From: Streptomyces sp. 3214.6
GTDB taxonomy: Bacteria; Actinomycetota; Actinomycetes; Streptomycetales; Streptomycetaceae
DNA: 64,000 bases
Assembly: GCF_900129855.1 (NCBI RefSeq)
Contig: NZ_LT670819.1
Span: 5,952,001 to 6,016,000, forward strand
Direction: 5' to 3'
Shown here: positions 61,891 through 64,000 of the stretch, in pieces
How positions within the stretch are numbered: position 1 is the stretch's first letter
How the letters are laid out: each line of letters opens with the position of its first letter
The notes under the pieces: generated by a model
The model's database searches: none
What the model saw: only the letters and a program-made list of their open reading frames with translations
What the model was told of the DNA's origin: nothing
Made by a program: the position numbers and the translations under genes

Positions 61891-62466
61891 GTGCGCAAGG
61901 ATGCGGCCGTGGCCAATGAACGTGGATCGAGGGCCCGACATCGCATGTCCCAGCCCTCGGAACCTGACGAGGAGCTGATGCGTGCTCTGTATCGGGAGCA
62001 TGCCGGACCCCTGCTTGCGTATGTCCTGCGCCTGGTTGCCGGAGATCGGCAGCGTGCCGAGGACGTCGTACAAGAGACGCTCATCCGTGCCTGGAAGAAC
62101 GCCGGTCAGCTCAATCGAGCGACCGGATCGGTACGCCCCTGGCTGGTGACGGTCGCACGCCGCATCGTCATCGACGGCCACCGCAGCCGGCAGGCCCGGC
62201 CGCAGGAGGTCGACCCGTCGCCGCTGGAGGTCATTCCTGCGGAGGACGAGATCGACAAGGCGCTGTGGCTGATGACGCTGTCCGACGCGCTCGACGACCT
62301 GACCCCGGCTCACCGGGAGGTGCTCGTCGAGACGTATTTCAAGGGGCGTACCGTCAACGAGGCGGCCGAGACGCTGGGCATACCCAGCGGCACCGTGCGC
62401 TCACGGGTCTTCTATGCCCTGCGGTCGATGAAGCTGGCTCTTGAGGAGCGGGGGGTGACGGCGTGA
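61891..62466 (+). CDS. sigU: ECF RNA polymerase sigma factor (SigU type)
   Basis: A 191-residue extracytoplasmic-function sigma factor. Region 2 (about 32-98) includes ALYREHAGPLLAYVLRLV, AEDVVQETLIRAWKN and RPWLVTVARRIVIDGHR; region 4 (about 130-185) includes LTPAHREVLVETYFKGRTV and LGIPSGTVRSRVFYALR. The gene order with the adjacent zinc anti-sigma factor and a HelD-type helicase matches Streptomyces sigU-rsuA, whose overactivity blocks development in S. coelicolor. GTG 61891 follows GGAGGT at four bases. The stop overlaps the anti-sigma start. Confidence 0.88.
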   Translation: MRKDAAVANERGSRARHRMSQPSEPDEELMRALYREHAGPLLAYVLRLVAGDRQRAEDVVQETLIRAWKNAGQLNRATGSVRPWLVTVARRIVIDGHRSRQARPQEVDPSPLEVIPAEDEIDKALWLMTLSDALDDLTPAHREVLVETYFKGRTVNEAAETLGIPSGTVRSRVFYALRSMKLALEERGVTA

Positions 62467-63299
62467 TGAGCGGTTACGGGGGATTCGGAGCAGGTGGTTC
62501 GGGTATGTCTGGCCCCATGCAGGGATCAGTGGGATCTCCGAGCCCGAGCGAACACGAGACCGTCGGCGCCTACGCCCTCGGCATCCTCGACGACGCCGAG
62601 GCGACCGCCTTCGAGATGCACCTCGCGGGCTGCGAATGGTGCGCTCAGCAACTGGACGAGCTCGCCGGCATGGAACCCATGCTGGCCGCCCTCGCGGACC
62701 TGCCGGGCACCGGCACACCCGCGATCGGCGACTCCCTGTCCGCCCGCCCCAGCCCGCGCCTCGCGGAACGGCTGGTCGACGAGGTGTCCGAGCGCCGGGC
62801 GCAAAAGCGCCGCCGCTCCTTCTTCCTCGTGGCGGCCGCGGCCGCGCTGATCATCGGCGGCCCGCTCACGGTGCTGGCGGCGACCGGCGGCGACAGCGGG
62901 ACCAAGGGGACCGAGGCGAGCGCGACCAAGTCCGCCAACGCCGCCAAGTCGACGTTCGACACGCTCTCCGACCGGGTGTCGTCGACCGACCCCGCGTCCA
63001 AGGTCTCCGCGACCGTCGCCATGGGCGAGAAGGCGTGGGGCACGGAGATCGGCGTCGAGCTGAAGAACGTGACGGGTCCGGAGAAGTGCTCGCTCATCGC
63101 CGTCGGCAAGAACGGCGAGCGCGAGACGGTCTCCTCCTGGTCGGTCCCGGAGTGGGGCTACGGCCTGCCGGGCGCCAAGACCGAACAGGCGAAGAACCCG
63201 CTCTACGTCGTCGGCGGCGCGGCCTTCGCCCCGAACGAGATCGACCACTTCGAGGTCATGACCTTCGGCGGCAAGAAGCTCGTCCAGGTCGACGCGTAG
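62463..63299 (+). CDS. rsuA: Zinc-dependent anti-sigma factor (RsuA type)
   Basis: A 278-residue membrane anti-sigma factor. The N-terminal ZAS domain has the motif HLAGCEWC (His53, Cys57, Cys60), which binds the sigma factor. A helix about 118-138 (FFLVAAAAALIIGGPLTVLAA) crosses the membrane. The outer domain (140-278) ends in a compact beta-rich fold (WSVPEWGYGLPG, FEVMTFGGKKLVQVDA) that may sense the wall or envelope. GTG 62463 overlaps the sigma stop by four bases, ensuring balanced synthesis; ATG 62466 is an alternative. Confidence 0.9.
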   Translation: MMSGYGGFGAGGSGMSGPMQGSVGSPSPSEHETVGAYALGILDDAEATAFEMHLAGCEWCAQQLDELAGMEPMLAALADLPGTGTPAIGDSLSARPSPRLAERLVDEVSERRAQKRRRSFFLVAAAAALIIGGPLTVLAATGGDSGTKGTEASATKSANAAKSTFDTLSDRVSSTDPASKVSATVAMGEKAWGTEIGVELKNVTGPEKCSLIAVGKNGERETVSSWSVPEWGYGLPGAKTEQAKNPLYVVGGAAFAPNEIDHFEVMTFGGKKLVQVDA

Positions 63300-63306
63300 C
63301 TTCACC

Positions 63307-63356
63307 GGCCCCCTTCGCGTACGGTTGACGGCTGCCCAGCACGTCAGAAGGGGGCC
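63307..63356 (+). promoter_or_regulatory. Inverted repeat covering the helicase ribosome site
   Basis: GGCCCCCTTC (63307-63316) pairs perfectly with GAAGGGGGCC (63347-63356) across a 30-base loop. The right arm contains the AAGGGGG ribosome site of the next gene, so folding would hide it. It could alternatively terminate the sigU-rsuA message. Confidence 0.6.
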
Positions 63357-63358
63357 CG

Positions 63359-64000
63359 GTGGCCGCTCAGGCACAGCAGGAAACCGCGGTCGTATCGGTC
63401 CAGGAAACCGCACCGGATTCGGTGCGGGACCGAGAGATCAGCGTGGAACAGGAACACCTCGACCGGGTGTACCGCCGCCTCGAGGAGAAGATCGACGAGG
63501 CCGAGTTCCTCATGAACGACGCGGCCCAGCGGGGTCAGGTCGGCACGCCCGGCGCCCTCGCCGAGCGGGACGCGCAGGTGTTCCGCGCGGGCGTCCACCT
63601 CAACCGGCTCAACAACGAGTTCGAGGACTTCCTGTTCGGGCGGATCGACCTCCTCCTCGGCAAGGACGGCAAGAAGGGTCCCGACGGCGCCTACACCGCC
63701 GTGGAGCCCGCGGAGGGCACCGTCAGGCCCGACAACACCGCCGACATCGCCGAGACGCTCCACATCGGCCGGATCGGCGTCCTCGACTCCGAGTACGCCC
63801 CGCTGGTCATCGACTGGCGGGCGCCGGCGGCGGCCCCCTTCTACCGGTCCACCCCGGTCGACCCGGGGCGCGTCGTACGGCGTCGCGTGATCCGCTCCAA
63901 GGGGCGCCGGGTCCTCGGCGTCGAGGACGACCTGATGCGTCCCGAGCTGAAGGCGTCCCTGGACGGCGACGAGCTCGCCGTCATCGGCGACGGCGCCCTG
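63359..64000 (+). CDS. HelD/HelR-type RNA polymerase-associated helicase, N-terminal part (partial)
   Basis: The first 214 residues of a UvrD-like superfamily 1 ATPase of the HelD family, running off the window. An N-terminal coiled-coil (ISVEQEHLDRVYRRLEEKID) that reaches into RNA polymerase is followed by IGRIGVLDSEYAPLVIDWRAP and AAAPFYRSTPVDPGRVVRRR, typical of actinobacterial HelD/HelR. Such proteins free stalled RNA polymerase, and in Streptomyces HelR gives tolerance to rifamycins. The Walker motifs lie beyond the window. GTG 63359 follows AGAAGGGGG. No 19-base rifamycin-associated element was seen upstream. Confidence 0.88.
   Translation, partial: MAAQAQQETAVVSVQETAPDSVRDREISVEQEHLDRVYRRLEEKIDEAEFLMNDAAQRGQVGTPGALAERDAQVFRAGVHLNRLNNEFEDFLFGRIDLLLGKDGKKGPDGAYTAVEPAEGTVRPDNTADIAETLHIGRIGVLDSEYAPLVIDWRAPAAAPFYRSTPVDPGRVVRRRVIRSKGRRVLGVEDDLMRPELKASLDGDELAVIGDGAL

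Noticed and set aside
63300..63358. Rifamycin-associated element before the HelD/HelR-type gene
   Set aside because: The 59-base gap contains no 19-base element of that kind, only the inverted repeat described.

Overview
The window is a chromosomal segment of a Streptomyces, or a very close relative. The DNA is very GC-rich with strong GC at third codon positions. Many genes start with GTG or TTG, only one in-frame TTA codon was found, and the gene order (mtrB-lpqB-comF-hpf, secA, NAD-glutamate dehydrogenase, pkaA-pkaB-prfB, ftsE-ftsX, smpB-ssrA, matA-matB, narK-nnaR, ECF sigma/anti-sigma) is the conserved core layout of that genus as I know it. No integrated phage, IS element or CRISPR array was seen; this is core chromosome with small remodelled patches.

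Layout. 1-5410 (+): the end of the MtrB sensor kinase, lipoprotein LpqB, a ComF-type phosphoribosyltransferase, the long-form ribosome hibernation factor and an orphan NarL-type regulator. 5452-7308 (-): a YcaQ-like DNA glycosylase and a GNAT acetyltransferase. 7588-13448: secA, an Rv3235-like protein, a DUF6912-like protein, a HAD protein and a DJ-1/PfpI protein. 14004-18947 (+): the 180-kDa-type NAD-glutamate dehydrogenase. 19045-26471: a cell-wall polymer region with a TagGH-type exporter and a two-domain glycosyltransferase/TagF polymerase. Inside it are an organic-peroxide pair (ohrR/ohr), a TetR gene and two gene remnants. 26643-30230 (-): a sugar ABC importer. 30371-37497: an FHA-FtsK ATPase divergent from two eukaryotic-type kinases.

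37556-44441: release factor 2, a sortase-type surface protein with a long GTSX repeat, a tiny zinc-ribbon membrane protein, ftsEX, a PDZ/S41 protease, smpB and tmRNA. 44518-50867 (-): an alpha-xyloside-type utilisation operon (binding protein, two permeases, GH31, LacI). 51581-57950 (+): the mat-type exopolysaccharide genes, an acyltransferase and a Pro/Gln-rich membrane protein. 58113-64000 (+): nitrate transporter NarK, an NnaR-type regulator, a CGNR regulator, a sigma/anti-sigma pair and the start of a HelD/HelR-type helicase.

How the genes work together. Much of the window concerns the cell surface: wall-polymer export and synthesis, PNAG-type polysaccharide, a wall-anchored repeat protein, FtsEX with a protease, and MtrB-LpqB. 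A second theme is translation quality control (HPF, RF2, SmpB, tmRNA). A third is nutrient uptake, with two sugar importers that carry no ATPase gene and so presumably share a common one (MsiK type), plus nitrate. The items most worth following up are the repeat arrays and operators upstream of tagG/tetR and of the GH31 operon, the large extracytoplasmic insertion in one MalF-type permease, the soluble EssC-like FHA-ATPase beside the kinases, the single TTA codon in the protease gene, and the 108-bp duplication in the surface protein.
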